NCBI RefSeq assembly: GCF_014699055.1
Contig: NZ_JACXAC010000003.1
Location: 620,001 to 684,000, forward strand
Reading direction: 5' to 3'
Source: Hymenobacter armeniacus
Lineage (GTDB): Bacteria; Bacteroidota; Bacteroidia; Cytophagales; Hymenobacteraceae
Length of the DNA stretch: 64,000 nucleotides
The first letter of the stretch is position 1. Every line of letters begins with the position of its first letter. Under the pieces are notes generated by a model that worked only from the letters and a program-made list of their open reading frames with translations, ran no database searches and had not been told where the DNA came from. This document shows, one piece after another, positions 34,056 through 42,389 of this stretch. The position numbers and the translations under genes are program-made.

Positions 34056-34871
34056 ATGAAAATCCTTCTTTCTGCATTCGCCCTCGCTTGCCTGGCCCTG
34101 CCGGCCGCCGCCCAAACCGCCCCCGAACCCGCCTTCAACATGACGTGCGACGAAGGCAACTGGGGCCGGCACGACGGCGAAAACAAGCGCTTCTGCGAAA
34201 CCCGCGACCTGACCATGAGCGCGCCCGCCGGCCAGCCGCTGGCCATCGAAGGCGGGGCCAACGGCGGCATCACCGTGCGCGGCTGGTCGGGCCCCAACGT
34301 CCGCATCCGGGCCAAGGTCACGAGCTGGGCCAGCACCGAAGCCGAAGCGCAAAGCCGCGTGAAAGCCGTGAGCATTGGCACGGCCAACAACACGCTGCGC
34401 GCAAGCTCCACCGCCGCCACCGAGCAATACAGCGTGAGCTACGAGGTATTTGTGCCGCGCCAAACGGCGTTGGTGCTCAACACCCTGAACGGCGGCATTC
34501 ACCTCGAAAATATGCTGTCGGAGGTGAAGTTTCACGCCACCAATGGCGGCGTTTCGCTGGCCAACATGGGCGGCCAGGTGACGGGCCAGACCGTGAACGG
34601 CGGCCTCACCATCAACCTGACCGGCAAGCAATGGGAAGGCAAGGGCCTTGACGTGCAAACCACCAACGGCGGCATTCGCTGGAGCGTGCCGCAGGACTAC
34701 TCGGCCCAGCTATTCACGAGCACCAACATGGGCAGCATCCGGGCCAATATTCCCGTTACCAGAACGGGTTTTTTGCGCCGCGAGCTGGCCACCAACCTCG
34801 GCAAAGGCGGCGCCCTGGTGCGCGCCGTGACCACCAACGGCGGCGTGAGCCTGGAGCAAAGCCGCGACTAA
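34056..34871 (+). CDS. Secreted DUF4097-like beta-repeat protein
   Basis: 271 residues with a signal peptide (1-19, ending AAAQ). The mature part has repeated strand-turn units marked by NGG (GGANGGITVRGW, LNGGIHLEN, TNGGVSLANM, VNGGLTINL, TNGGIRWSV, TNGGVSLEQ), the pattern of DUF4097 putative adhesin proteins, which form a right-handed beta-helix or beta-sandwich stack. Cell-surface or periplasmic. Proteins of this family often accompany membrane stress systems, but no partner is adjacent here. Function unknown. Confidence 0.75.
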   Translation: MKILLSAFALACLALPAAAQTAPEPAFNMTCDEGNWGRHDGENKRFCETRDLTMSAPAGQPLAIEGGANGGITVRGWSGPNVRIRAKVTSWASTEAEAQSRVKAVSIGTANNTLRASSTAATEQYSVSYEVFVPRQTALVLNTLNGGIHLENMLSEVKFHATNGGVSLANMGGQVTGQTVNGGLTINLTGKQWEGKGLDVQTTNGGIRWSVPQDYSAQLFTSTNMGSIRANIPVTRTGFLRRELATNLGKGGALVRAVTTNGGVSLEQSRD

Positions 34872-34880
34872 AATCCGCTG

Positions 34881-34932
34881 CCCAACGCAACAAGCCCCTC
34901 GTGCCGTAGCAGGAGGGGCTTGTTGCGTTGGG
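34881..34932. terminator. Perfect 20-bp-stem bidirectional terminator
   Basis: Arms 34881-34900 and 34913-34932 are exact reverse complements (start CCCAACGCAACAAG) around a 12-nt loop. It lies between the convergent DUF4097-like and Rof-like genes, so it can end both transcripts. The stem is longer than most terminators, and could alternatively be a member of the intergenic repeat set. Confidence 0.75.
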
Positions 34933-34938
34933 CGGTAA

Positions 34939-35211
34939 TCAGCAGGCGCAGCTGAAATCGGGGTAATCGGCGTAGCCCGGCGCGGGCTGGTCGTCGAGGC
35001 GGATGAGGTGGTCGAGGCGGATTTCCTCGCCCGATTTCAGCCGCATGTACTCCACCTTGTCGCGAATGAACAGCGTTTCAATCACGCCCGAGCCGAGGCA
35101 GAGCTGGCGCAGGTCGTTGAAATACTGCAGGTCGACGCGGCGGCGCTGAGTGGCGGCGGCTTCGAGCAGGTCGTAGTAGTTGCAGTCGATGGGTTTGTAG
35201 TTGGTGCTCAT
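34939..35211 (-). CDS. rof: Rof/YaeO-like Rho-binding antiterminator
   Basis: A 90-residue protein whose N-terminus YKPIDCNYYDLLE matches the Rof (YaeO) family signature (YQPINCDDYDNLE in E. coli). A small Sm-like beta-barrel pattern follows, with EYMRLKSGEEIRLDHLIRL. In E. coli Rof binds Rho and inhibits termination. The C-terminal Cys-Ala-Cys is not part of the family core. It is transcribed away from hutU with an inverted repeat in the shared upstream region. The family call is good; the role in this organism is inferred. Confidence 0.78.
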   Translation of the reverse strand: MSTNYKPIDCNYYDLLEAAATQRRRVDLQYFNDLRQLCLGSGVIETLFIRDKVEYMRLKSGEEIRLDHLIRLDDQPAPGYADYPDFSCAC

Positions 35212-35218
35212 GTCTGTC

Positions 35219-35318
35219 GAATGTAGCGTGGACTCTGCGAGTCCGCGCCTGGTTGTAGGAGATTATACGGGCGTTCCATGCAGCCCGGCACGGACTCGCA
35301 GAGTCCACGCTACATTTC
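35219..35318. repeat. Inverted repeat in the divergent rof-hutU upstream region
   Basis: 34-nt arms at 35219-35252 and 35285-35318 with two or three mismatches; the core is TAGCGTGGACTCTGCGAGTC. Unlike most of the other elements it lies between divergent genes, so it is within both 5' leader or promoter regions. Transcripts for rof start left of or within it, and hutU begins 38 nt to the right. Confidence 0.85.
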
Positions 35319-35355
35319 TCTATATTCGCCGCACCACCCAAACCATCCCACCCTC

Positions 35356-37116
35356 ATGACCACCCACACCGCCACCCCCGAGCTAAACCTCGAAGCCACT
35401 TCACTCTCCTCCGGTGCGCCCCGGCCCGACGGCAAGCGCCCGATGTTCTACGAATTCAAGCCCACGGAAACCGTGAAGGCCAAGCACGGCACCGAGCTAC
35501 GCTGCAAAACCTGGGAAGCCGAAGCCGCCCTGCGGATGTTGGAAAACAACCTCGACCCCGCCGTGAGCTTGGTGTACGACGAGCTGATTGTGTACGGCGG
35601 TGCCGGCCGCGCCGCCCGCAACTGGAAAGAGTACCAGACCATCGTCAAAACCCTGAAGGAGCTGGAAGCCGACGAAACCATGCTGGTGCAAAGCGGCAAG
35701 GCCGTGGGCGTGCTCAAAACCTGGCCCCACGCCCCGCGCGTGCTCATCGCCAACTCCAACATCGTGCCCGCCTGGAGCACCCAGGAATACTTCGACGAGT
35801 TGGACCGCATGGGCCTGATGATGTACGGCCAGATGACGGCCGGTTCCTGGATTTACATTGCCACCCAGGGCATTTTGCAGGGCACCTACGAGACGTTTGC
35901 CGCCATGGCCGACCAGCATTTCGGTGGCAGCCTGCGCGGCACCATCACCGTGACGGCCGGCCTGGGCGGCATGAGCGGCGCCCAGCCCCTGGCCGTGACC
36001 ATGAACGACGGCGTCTGCCTCGTCATCGAGCCCATCGACGAGCGGGTGAAGCAGAAGGTGCGCGAAGGCTACGTGGACGAGCAGGCTCGCGACCTTACCC
36101 ATGCCCTGGAACTGTGCGAGCGCGCCAAAGCCGACGGCAACGGCTGGTCGGTGGGCCTCACCGGCAACGCCGCCACCGTGCTGCCGCGCCTGCTGGAGCT
36201 GGGCTTCCAGGCCGACATCGTGACCGACCAAACCTCGGCCCACGACCTGATGGACTACATTCCCGAAGGCGAGATAGGGGAGGTGCTGGCCCTGAAAACG
36301 GCCAACCCCGAGGAGTTCAAGCGCCAGGCGCTGGCGTCCATCGTGAAGCACGTGGAGGCCATTCTGGAGATGCAGCGGCGCGGCACCATCGCCGTAGACT
36401 ACGGCAACAACCTGCGCGGCCAAGCCGAAAAAGGCGGCCTGAACGTGCGCGACGAAGCTGGCCATTTCCTGTACCCCGGCTTCGTGCCCGGCTACATCCG
36501 CCCGCTGTTTTGCGAAGGCAAAGGTCCCTTCCGCTGGGCCGCCCTCTCCGGCGACCCGCAGGACATTCTGCGCATCGACCGCGCCCTGCTCGAAACCTTT
36601 CCCGACAACAAGCTGCTGGCCCGCTGGATTGAGAAGGCCCAGGCCAAAGTGCCCTTCATCGGCCTGCCGGCCCGCGTGTGCTGGCTGGGCTACGGCGAGC
36701 GCGAGAAGTTCGGCCTCGTCATCAACGACCTGGTGGCGCGGGGCGAAGTGAAAGCGCCCATTGTCATCGGCCGCGACCACCTCGACTGCGGCTCGGTGGC
36801 CTCGCCCAACCGCGAAACCGAAGGCATGAAGGACGGCTCCGACGCCGTGGCCGACTGGCCCCTGCTCAACGCCCTGGCCAACTGCGCCAGCGGCGCCGAC
36901 TGGGTGAGCCTGCACAACGGCGGCGGCGTGGGCATCGGCAACAGCACCCACTCCGGCATGGTCATCGTGGCCACCGGCACCCCCGAAAAGGCCGAGCGCC
37001 TGCGCCGCGTTCTCACCACCGACCCTGGCATGGGCATCTTCCGCCACGCCGACGCCGGCTACGAGCTGGCCCAGGACGTGGCCCGCGAGCGCGGTGCCAA
37101 GATTCCGGGCCTTTAA
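35356..37116 (+). CDS. hutU: Urocanate hydratase
   Basis: HutU (urocanase) converts urocanate to imidazolone propionate with NAD+ as cofactor in histidine degradation. The 586-residue length is close to the family (about 555-560) with a short N-terminal extension. Conserved blocks include [12 protein letters not shown], the glycine-rich [38 protein letters not shown] and [11 protein letters not shown] chose the ATG at 35356; the frame extends upstream through the inverted repeat but without family residues. A degraded copy of part of its 3' end is found at 37880-37960. Confidence 0.97.
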   Translation: MTTHTATPELNLEATSLSSGAPRPDGKRPMFYEFKPTETVKAKHGTELRCKTWEAEAALRMLENNLDPAVSLVYDELIVYGGAGRAARNWKEYQTIVKTLKELEADETMLVQSGKAVGVLKTWPHAPRVLIANSNIVPAWSTQEYFDELDRMGLMMYGQMTAGSWIYIATQGILQGTYETFAAMADQHFGGSLRGTITVTAGLGGMSGAQPLAVTMNDGVCLVIEPIDERVKQKVREGYVDEQARDLTHALELCERAKADGNGWSVGLTGNAATVLPRLLELGFQADIVTDQTSAHDLMDYIPEGEIGEVLALKTANPEEFKRQALASIVKHVEAILEMQRRGTIAVDYGNNLRGQAEKGGLNVRDEAGHFLYPGFVPGYIRPLFCEGKGPFRWAALSGDPQDILRIDRALLETFPDNKLLARWIEKAQAKVPFIGLPARVCWLGYGEREKFGLVINDLVARGEVKAPIVIGRDHLDCGSVASPNRETEGMKDGSDAVADWPLLNALANCASGADWVSLHNGGGVGIGNSTHSGMVIVATGTPEKAERLRRVLTTDPGMGIFRHADAGYELAQDVARERGAKIPGL

Positions 37117-37201
37117 GCCAGAAGGTGCGGGCCGTCTGATTTCCGGTTCCGGGCTGCCCGCGCCGCTGCTTCCGCATAATGATAGACCAACAGCTCACGT
37201 A

Positions 37202-37879
37202 ATGCGTCGTTTTCTTTCCGCTTGCCGATTTTCTCTATTCGGCGGGCTGGCTTTGGCGCTGCTGGCCTGCGAATCGGCAGGCGAACATGCGGCTGACGCG
37301 ACTGCTACCGCTTCCCCGCAGGTGGCTCCCCGCCGTGCTGCCGCTAGCACGGCGGACCTGCGCACCCGATTCGACCGCTGGCAGCAGGCGCAGCTAGCCG
37401 CGGGCCGGTTCACCCTGCCCGATAGTTGCGCCAGCTACCGCAAACGGCTGGACGAACACCCGGACGAGGACATGGAAGAGCAGTATGCGTTTCCGGTGCC
37501 GGAAGAAATCAGGTACTCCTACGCCGACCTCAACCAGGACGGGACGCTGGACGGGCTGATGACCTTCACGCCGGAGCAGTGTGACGGGGGCAACGGCAGC
37601 ATGTGGAGCCAGGAAGCGGTACTGTTGCTTTCGCACGGCTCGGGCTACCAGCTCAACGACACCCTCCGGCTCGACCAACTGGTGGCTTCGGCCCCCCCGC
37701 AGGATGGGTTTTATCATGTCGACAGCATCGCCTCAAATAGAATCTACGGCCATTATTTTGAATTTGGACCGGGCTCCGGGCATTGCTGCCCCAGCCTCAC
37801 TCAAGCCGTGACCTTCGATTATAGGCTGCGCAAAATAATCCATCGTAGCGCCAATCAGGCCGAGCCCACGCCCGAGTAA
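37202..37879 (+). CDS. Putative lipoprotein with Ca-binding-like loop
   Basis: 225 residues. The N-terminus is a lipoprotein signal peptide with LALLAC (lipobox Cys about residue 23). The mature part has a helical segment, then DLNQDGTLDG (about 120-129), a calcium-binding-loop-like motif, and several cysteines (EQCDGG, GHCCPS). Base composition is lower in GC than in hutU. The ATG at 37202 starts the signal peptide. It ends in TAA exactly where a relic of hutU sequence begins, hinting at rearrangement. Function unknown. Confidence 0.7.
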   Translation: MRRFLSACRFSLFGGLALALLACESAGEHAADATATASPQVAPRRAAASTADLRTRFDRWQQAQLAAGRFTLPDSCASYRKRLDEHPDEDMEEQYAFPVPEEIRYSYADLNQDGTLDGLMTFTPEQCDGGNGSMWSQEAVLLLSHGSGYQLNDTLRLDQLVASAPPQDGFYHVDSIASNRIYGHYFEFGPGSGHCCPSLTQAVTFDYRLRKIIHRSANQAEPTPE

Positions 37880-37960
37880 ATTCCGGAAAAGGCCCAGCGC
37901 CTGCACCGCATCCTCACCCCCGACTCCGGCATGGGCGCCACACCGACGCCGGGCATGGCG
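37880..37960 (+). pseudogene. Degraded fragment of a urocanate hydratase gene
   Basis: Read in frame from 37880 the sequence gives IPEKAQRLHRILTPDSGMG, closely matching [19 protein letters not shown] of intact hutU (about 36977-37033). Nucleotide identity stays visible for about 80 nt, with an 8-nt deletion after GGCATGGGC, beyond which the frame differs. It has no start codon and no room for the rest of the enzyme, so it is a relic of a duplication, not a gene. Confidence 0.75.
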
Positions 37961-37989
37961 CAATCAACAGGAACCACGACCTGAAATCG

Positions 37990-38020
37990 CCTGCTGCGCG
38001 AAGCATAGCAGGTCGTTTTT
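37990..38020 (+). terminator. Probable terminator after the lipoprotein gene
   Basis: CCTGCT pairs with AGCAGG around an 11-nt loop, followed by TCGTTTTT. A wider pairing of ACGACCTG (37976) with CAGGTCGT (38009) partly overlaps the same bases. It lies 110 nt after the lipoprotein stop, past the hutU relic. Confidence 0.55.
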
Positions 38021-38048
38021 GCTGCGTAAAAGACTCAAGAGACTATTC

Positions 38049-39287
38049 ATGTTACGATTTCTGCCTTCGCTACTGCTGCTGTGCTGGGCACTGAGCGGCC
38101 GCGCTCAATCCGCTCAATATCAACAGCTGATGGCCCGTGGCAAGGCCGAATTCAAAAAAGAATTTGCGCTGCAGAACTACGCGGCCGCCGTCAAAACCCT
38201 AGAGGCTGCGGTGCGCCTGCAGCCCGCCAACCCGGAAGCGCATTACTTTCTGGGCTACGCCTACAGCCGCCTGAATTGCAAAGACGGCGAGGCCCTGCCG
38301 CGGGCCCGGCTGCCACTGACCCTGAAGGCCAGCCAGGAGTTTGAAACCGTTAACCGCCTCACGCCGCATTACCGCGGCGAAGAGCTGGCCTTGGACCCGT
38401 ATGCCAAAATAGCCAGCGAATGGAGTTCACTCGCCGTGCATTACACCGCCATTCAGAAGCCTGATTCTGCCCGGTGGGCGTATGCCCAGGGCCGAAAGCG
38501 CGGCGGCTTCAGCGACTTCGTGCTGGCTAATGCCACCGCCCTGCTGCAGCAGTGCCGTCCCAATGGCCTGCTGGTATCGGCCGGCGACGCGTTCACGTTC
38601 CCGCTTTGGTACCTCCAAACCATGAACGGGCTGCGCCCCGACGTGACGGTGGTCGATGTTGGCCTGCTGGGCTCCAGGTGGTTTCCGGCCTTGCTGGAAA
38701 ATGCTGCATCCGTGGCCTTTAAGCTGCCGGGCACTCTGCGGGATTCGATTGACTACTTGCCGTGGAAAACCACGGTGATAACCATTCCGGATGCCCGCAC
38801 GCAGCTACCATTTTCCTGGAAAGTGGCGCCAACCGTTGACAGCCAATACCTCTACCGCACCGATGTGTTGCTGCTGGCCCTGCTGCAAGGCAATGGATTT
38901 AAGCGCGATGTGTATTTCACCCCTGCCTTTCCGCCCGAACAGCAGCTGGGCCTGCGGCCAAATACCGAGTTGAAGCAGCAACTGGTGGTGCATCGGGTGA
39001 ACGCCGGCAACGAGCCCGAACCGTCCTTGACGGAATATCTGGCAGGCATGAAGCAAGTATTGCCGCTCGTGGCCACGGCCAACATGAACAGCGGTAGCGA
39101 AGTGATGATGGTAAGAACCTTGCGCTACGGCATTCTGGACAGACTTAACCGCAAGCTGAACGAGAATGAGCGCCCGGAAATCGGCCCCTTGGTGGCTTTG
39201 GTCGAACAGTATTTCCCCACCAATAAATACCCGTTTGAATCGCCCGACCTGCAAGCGCTATACGAGTATGCGCGCGCCCACCAGTAG
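38049..39287 (+). CDS. Secreted TPR protein with a DUF2723/GT117-like C-terminal region
   Basis: 412 residues with a signal peptide (1-19), a TPR-like region (about 25-85; AVKTLEAAVRLQPANPEAHYFLGYAY) and a segment GLLVSAGDAFTFPLWYLQTMNGLRPDVTVVD (about 180-210). That segment resembles the soluble region of Bacteroidota DUF2723 (TMEM260-like, GT117) membrane glycosyltransferases, where (N/D)xDxxxFPLWYLQ followed by RPDV is characteristic. No transmembrane bundle is present, so this is an orphan soluble version. It may bind rather than transfer sugar. The in-frame ATG at 38019 is possible but 38049 starts the signal peptide. Confidence 0.7.
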   Translation: MLRFLPSLLLLCWALSGRAQSAQYQQLMARGKAEFKKEFALQNYAAAVKTLEAAVRLQPANPEAHYFLGYAYSRLNCKDGEALPRARLPLTLKASQEFETVNRLTPHYRGEELALDPYAKIASEWSSLAVHYTAIQKPDSARWAYAQGRKRGGFSDFVLANATALLQQCRPNGLLVSAGDAFTFPLWYLQTMNGLRPDVTVVDVGLLGSRWFPALLENAASVAFKLPGTLRDSIDYLPWKTTVITIPDARTQLPFSWKVAPTVDSQYLYRTDVLLLALLQGNGFKRDVYFTPAFPPEQQLGLRPNTELKQQLVVHRVNAGNEPEPSLTEYLAGMKQVLPLVATANMNSGSEVMMVRTLRYGILDRLNRKLNENERPEIGPLVALVEQYFPTNKYPFESPDLQALYEYARAHQ

Positions 39288-39603
39288 GCGCATCCGTCGC
39301 CCGGCCTGCTGACGCCCAGCAAAGCCCGCTGTGAACACGGCGACGCTATTTTTTCTCGACGATTAGGCCCCGGCCGGGTGCCTCACGTTTACCAACCGCG
39401 GAAAGCATCCACCGCTGGCCGGGAGTGTTGCGCTGGCCTGTAGTAATCTGGCCGTTCCGGCGCGCGGCGCGCAGCATTCGACACCGCAGGCCGCCCATGG
39501 CATTACCTGCACCGGGGCAGTATATTGCCCCGTTTTTACCCAGTTCGTTCATTTTTCAAGCGGCTGTCGGGCTGCCAATGCCGGGCGCTAGCGCTTCCGT
39601 TTC
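39288..39603. other. 316-nt intergenic region without a supported gene
   Basis: Between the TPR protein and the hydrolase gene. I see no convincing gene or repeat. TATATTG at 39521-39527, 77 nt before the next ATG, resembles the shorter TAnnTTG promoter form seen elsewhere in the window. A minus-strand frame of 68 codons exists but has no signal, neighbour or family support. Confidence 0.4.
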
Positions 39604-40410
39604 ATGCTTCTGGTTTCTACCCGCCGTACTGTTTGGGGCCTGTGGGCCGGCCTTGCCCTGGTGGCTGCCGGCTGCATGAGCGGCAACCCCACCGCCCAGC
39701 AAACCGCTGCCACTGCCCTGGCCACGCCCGTGGCCACCGACAGCCTGCTCACCACCCGGCTCGAGCTCTACGACGCCGCCCGCCAGCGCGCGGTGCCGGT
39801 CATGGTGTACCAGCCCGCCCAGCCCGCCACTCAGGGCAAGCTCAAAGCCGCCATTTTCAGCCACGGCTACGGCGGCAACTGCACCGGCTACTCGTTTCTG
39901 GCCCGCAACCTGGTGGCGCACGGCTACCTGGTGGCCAGCATTCAGCACGAATTGCCCACCGATGCGCCCATGCCCAACACCGGCGTCATTCGCGTGGTGC
40001 GGCGCCCCATGTGGGACCGGGGCGTGCAAAACATCGAGTTTGCGCGCCAGGAACTGCACAAGCGCTACCCCGCCATCGACTTTGGCCACCTGCTACTGGC
40101 CGGCCATTCCAACGGCGGCGACGTGTCGATGCTGTACGCCGAGCAGCACCCCGAGCGGGTGGAGCGCGTGATTTCGCTCGACAACCGCCGGGTGCCGTTT
40201 CCGCGGGCGCGGCGGCCCCGGGTGCTGTCGCTGCGCAGCTCCGACCAGGTGGCCGACCCCGGCGTGCTGCCCACCTCGGCCGAGCAGCAGCGCTACGGCA
40301 TCACCATTGTGCCGCTGGCCCACACCATTCACAACGACATGTGGGACGGCGGCACCGAAGCCCAAAAGCAGGAAATGAACACGGCCGTGTCGCGTTTTCT
40401 GGAGCAATAG
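39604..40410 (+). CDS. Alpha/beta-hydrolase lipoprotein
   Basis: 268 residues with a lipoprotein signal peptide (Cys24 in VAAGC). The alpha/beta-hydrolase core has FSHGYGGN (oxyanion-side loop, 86-92), the nucleophile elbow GHSNGG with Ser169, a likely acid in RSSDQV and the catalytic His in HTIHND. The layout resembles the chlorophyllase/PET-hydrolase-like esterases, but the substrate cannot be told. It would act at the periplasmic or outer face. A stand-alone gene. Confidence 0.82.
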   Translation: MLLVSTRRTVWGLWAGLALVAAGCMSGNPTAQQTAATALATPVATDSLLTTRLELYDAARQRAVPVMVYQPAQPATQGKLKAAIFSHGYGGNCTGYSFLARNLVAHGYLVASIQHELPTDAPMPNTGVIRVVRRPMWDRGVQNIEFARQELHKRYPAIDFGHLLLAGHSNGGDVSMLYAEQHPERVERVISLDNRRVPFPRARRPRVLSLRSSDQVADPGVLPTSAEQQRYGITIVPLAHTIHNDMWDGGTEAQKQEMNTAVSRFLEQ

Positions 40411-40510
40411 CCGCCGCCCAAGGTGCTGCAAAGCGGTACCATGGCAAGGGCATTGGCGCATGGTATTTATCCAGTAAGTTTGATGCTTATTGTTTGATTA
40501 GCATACAGCC

Positions 40511-41113
40511 ATGCCTGCATCTGCGCGGTTAAAAAAATCCCGGCCGGTGGTGCTGCTGCCCCACCAGCCCACCTGGGCCCAAGAGTTTGCCGAAACCGCC
40601 CGCCGCATTGGCGCCGCCGCGGGTCCGGCCGTGCTGCGCATCGACCACATTGGCTCCACGGCCGTGCCCGGGCTGGCCGCCAAAGACGTCATCGACATTC
40701 AGGTGACGGTGGCCAACCTCAACGACATTGCCGAGCTTACGCACCCGCTGTGGCAGGCCGGTTTCCGGCAGGGCGCCTTCGAGTACGATGTGTACCACGG
40801 CCTGCCGGCCCAGTCGGAGGAGCTGCGCAAGCTGTACCTGCGCGAACCCTTGGGCGGGCGCCGCACCCACATCCACGTGCGCGAGACGGGCCGGTTCAAC
40901 GCCCGGTTTGCGCTGCTGTTTCGCGACTACCTGCGGGCCAACGACGCCGCCCGCGACGAATACGAGCTGCTGAAGCGCCGGGCCAGCGAGGTGTTTCCGG
41001 ACAGCATCGAGGGCTACCTCTACCTGAAGGAGCCGGTTTTTCACCTCATCTACCAGGCGGCCGAGCTGTGGGCCGCCAAAAAGCGCTGGAAGCCCGATTT
41101 TGCCGGCCAATGA
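40511..41113 (+). CDS. GrpB/UPF0157 family protein
   Basis: 200 residues of the GrpB family, a nucleotidyltransferase-fold group. DHIGSTAVPGLAAKDVIDIQV (about 45-65) is the diagnostic stretch, with the GS and paired acidic residues of the nucleotidyltransferase motif; RTHIHVRE follows. Related proteins are often fused to CoaE in actinobacteria, but the reaction is unknown. Cytoplasmic. It converges on an mscS-like gene with a 7-nt gap. Confidence 0.88.
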   Translation: MPASARLKKSRPVVLLPHQPTWAQEFAETARRIGAAAGPAVLRIDHIGSTAVPGLAAKDVIDIQVTVANLNDIAELTHPLWQAGFRQGAFEYDVYHGLPAQSEELRKLYLREPLGGRRTHIHVRETGRFNARFALLFRDYLRANDAARDEYELLKRRASEVFPDSIEGYLYLKEPVFHLIYQAAELWAAKKRWKPDFAGQ

Positions 41114-41120
41114 GGCGGCG

Positions 41121-42215
41121 CTAGCCGCCGATGGCCGCCGCACCGGCCGCGCCCGGCCCGGGGGCTACCTCGGCGCGGGTGCGGGGCAGGCTGCCGGGGT
41201 ATTCGCGCTGCAAAAAAGCCACCAGTTGCTCGCGCACGGCGCAGCGCAGCTCCCACACGGCCCCGGCGTTGGCGGCGCTCACCAGGCAGCGCAGCTCCAG
41301 GGTGCGCTCTTTGGCGTCGGTGACGTGCAGCACGCACACGCGCGAATCCCAGTGCGGGCTGCCTTCCACGATGCGCCGCAGCTCGGCCCGCACGGCTTCC
41401 ACGGGCACCGTGTAGTCGGCCTGTAGAAACACCGTGCCCAGTATCTGCGCGCTGTTGCGGGTCCAGTTCTGGAAGGGTTTTTCGATGAAGTAGTTGAGGG
41501 GCAGCACCAGCCGGCGCTCGTCCCAGATGCTGAGCACCACGTAGGTAAACGTGATTTCCTCGACGCGGCCCCATTCGCCTTCCACCACCAGCACGTCGTC
41601 GATGCGGATGGGCTGGGTGAAGGCTATCTGGAAGCCCGCCAGCAGGTTACTGATGGAGCGCTGGGCCGCAAAGCCGACAATAACGCTGGCAATGCCGGCC
41701 GAGGTGAGCAGGCCCGTGCCCAGGCGCCGCACCGTCTCGAAGCTCATGAGCACCAGCCCCACGGCCACAAACAGCACCAGCGACGCGGCCAGCTTTTTGA
41801 GAAACTGCAGCTGCGTGAACAGCTTGCGCACGCGCAGGTTGTCGGCGCTGCTGAGCTGGTAGCGGCGCTGCACCAGGTCCTGCAGCACGTCGAGGGTTTT
41901 GATGAGGCCCCAGGCAAAGGCCAGGGTCAGGCTCATTTCCACAATGCGGCGCAGCACTTCGTGGGGCCGGGGCGGCAGCATGGCCAGCGGCAGTACCAGC
42001 GAAACCGCCAAAATGGGGAAAAACCACGCGCTGGGCCGCCGCAGGTGCCGGGCCAGCGACCGCGCCACGGCCGAATCTTCGCGCCGCGCAAAGGCCTGTA
42101 GCACGGCAAAAAGGAGGTAATGCGCCACCAGTCCGCTCGCAAAGCCGCCCAGCAGCACGCCCAGGGTCGTGAACACGTCGGGCAAATGGCTTAGGTAATG
42201 CTGGACTTCGGTCAT
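41121..42215 (-). CDS. Small-conductance mechanosensitive channel (MscS family)
   Basis: 364 residues: four transmembrane helices (about 10-32, 55-75, 90-108 and 135-155), then the MscS pore helix region (SAGIASVIVGFAAQRSISNLLAGFQIAF) and the beta domain starting QPIRIDDVLVVEGEWGRVEEITFTYV. MscS channels open under membrane tension and release solutes during hypo-osmotic shock. The C-terminal Ala/Pro/Gly tail is species-specific. The ATG at 42215 is preferred over an in-frame start 39 nt earlier that lacks hydrophobic context. Confidence 0.92.
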   Translation of the reverse strand: MTEVQHYLSHLPDVFTTLGVLLGGFASGLVAHYLLFAVLQAFARREDSAVARSLARHLRRPSAWFFPILAVSLVLPLAMLPPRPHEVLRRIVEMSLTLAFAWGLIKTLDVLQDLVQRRYQLSSADNLRVRKLFTQLQFLKKLAASLVLFVAVGLVLMSFETVRRLGTGLLTSAGIASVIVGFAAQRSISNLLAGFQIAFTQPIRIDDVLVVEGEWGRVEEITFTYVVLSIWDERRLVLPLNYFIEKPFQNWTRNSAQILGTVFLQADYTVPVEAVRAELRRIVEGSPHWDSRVCVLHVTDAKERTLELRCLVSAANAGAVWELRCAVREQLVAFLQREYPGSLPRTRAEVAPGPGAAGAAAIGG

Positions 42216-42351
42216 GGGCGGGTGCGGGGCTGGGCGGCGCGGGGGGGCTACCACGGTGTACCCAAGGCCGGTTCCAAAGGTTGGCCGCGGCCCCTTCGAG
42301 GGCGCCCAAGAGTAGCCAAAGGCGAGGAGTAGGGCCTGGCGAATAAATCTT

Positions 42352-42359
42352 TACCTTGG
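42352..42359 (+). promoter_or_regulatory. Candidate -7 box (TACCTTGG) before the DUF1624 gene
   Basis: TACCTTGG lies 30 nt before the ATG at 42390. It fits the weaker form TACCTTG seen also at 45035 and 54698. No good -33 TTG is visible. Confidence 0.4.
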
Positions 42360-42389
42360 CGCCCTTCTTCGCCCGTTCAGTCTTTGCTC

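Noticed and set aside
39346..39552. A 68-codon minus-strand frame in the gap before the hydrolase gene
   Set aside because: No signal, neighbour or family support; composition alone allows such frames in this genome.
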